Source: a virus. Taken from it: DNA of 20,814 nucleotides. Under the pieces are notes generated by a model. It was not told the origin of the DNA. It made no database searches and saw nothing but the letters and a program-made list of their open reading frames with translations. The stretch spans positions 1 to 20,814 of the IMG/VR virus record IMGVR_UViG_3300032116_019631; one strand, 5' to 3'. Shown here piece after piece: positions 20,671 through 20,814 of this stretch (position 1 is the first letter of the stretch; every line of letters starts with the position of its first letter). The translations under genes and the position numbers were made by a program.

Positions 20671-20814
20671 AGAAATATATACCACTGCATGTACATTCTC
20701 ATTATAGTTTACTTGACGGATTAAGTAAGCCAAAACAAATAGCGGATAGATGTTCAAAAATCGGAGTATCTTCTTGCGCCTTAACTGATCACGGAAACAT
20801 ATCTGGTGCTGTAC
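20667..20814 (+). CDS. dnaE: DNA polymerase III alpha subunit (DnaE-type), N-terminal PHP part, cut by window end
   Basis: The reading frame starts at an ATGA overlap with the nuclease gene and stays open for 49 codons to the window end. The N-terminus LHVHSHYSLLDGLSK and, 22 residues on, CALTDHGNISGAV are the first two PHP motifs of bacterial DnaE/PolC replicases, with His8, His10, Asp41 and His42 as metal-ligand positions. So the phage has a C-family replicative polymerase, not the A- or B-family enzyme of T7 or T4. It follows primase, dNMP kinase and nuclease genes, which is the expected replisome neighbourhood. A stand-alone PHP phosphatase with this start is a less likely alternative, since the polymerase domain lies outside. 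Confidence 0.85.
   Translation, partial: MKKYIPLHVHSHYSLLDGLSKPKQIADRCSKIGVSSCALTDHGNISGAV

Noticed and set aside
1-20814. Alternative genetic code (TGA or TAG reassigned)
   Set aside because: Recognised genes end at TAA, TAG and TGA at the expected family lengths, and TGA forms the many ATGA junctions.
1-20814. tRNA genes, CRISPR arrays, IS elements or attachment sites
   Set aside because: No gap is longer than about 80 bases and none shows cloverleaf, spaced direct repeats or transposase motifs.

Overview
The window looks like part of the genome of a tailed double-stranded DNA bacteriophage of moderate to large size. It is AT-rich and very densely coded. Every gene I accept lies on the + strand, mostly joined by ATGA/TAATG overlaps or gaps of a few bases, and TAA, TAG and TGA all act as stops (standard bacterial code). 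There is no rRNA, tRNA, CRISPR array or insertion sequence. The host cannot be named from this sequence.

Layout. (1) 1-3333: the end of a Pro/Thr-rich protein, probably a virion protein, followed by two large tandem proteins that are diverged copies of one another. (2) 3374-7248: a run of small membrane or exported proteins (holin-like, single-pass, signal-anchored, Cys-rich, GlsB/YeaQ-like) built around a papain-type (C1A-like) cysteine peptidase. This is a candidate lysis or envelope module, although no classical endolysin is visible. (3) 7279-10950: deoxynucleotide supply, with dCMP deaminase, a tiny membrane peptide, class I ribonucleotide reductase beta then alpha, and a MazG-like pyrophosphohydrolase. 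(4) 11029-14563: PhoH ATPase, an HNH nuclease, an FmdB-type zinc ribbon, and a string of small unknown proteins including an HTH-like and a second zinc-ribbon protein. (5) 14553-20814: replication and recombination, with a RecA/UvsX-like recombinase, a PD-(D/E)XK nuclease, a small helical protein in a UvsY-like position, DnaB-like helicase, DnaG-like primase, dNMP kinase, a Cas4/RecB-like nuclease, and the first 49 codons of a DnaE-type DNA polymerase III alpha subunit.

How it works together. dCMP deaminase, RNR, the MazG-like enzyme and dNMP kinase would supply dNTPs to a phage replisome made of DnaE-type polymerase, DnaB helicase and DnaG primase. The recombinase and the two nucleases would handle recombination-dependent replication or repair.

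Regulatory signals. The few real gaps carry a shared GGTGTA-T-rich motif (near 3333, 3710, 6025 and 10971), probably a phage promoter. One gap instead carries a good sigma-70 promoter (7245-7272) placed so that the dCMP deaminase mRNA should be leaderless. The Cas4-like gene appears to start at a non-canonical ATT codon, because its conserved N-terminus lies upstream of the first ATG.
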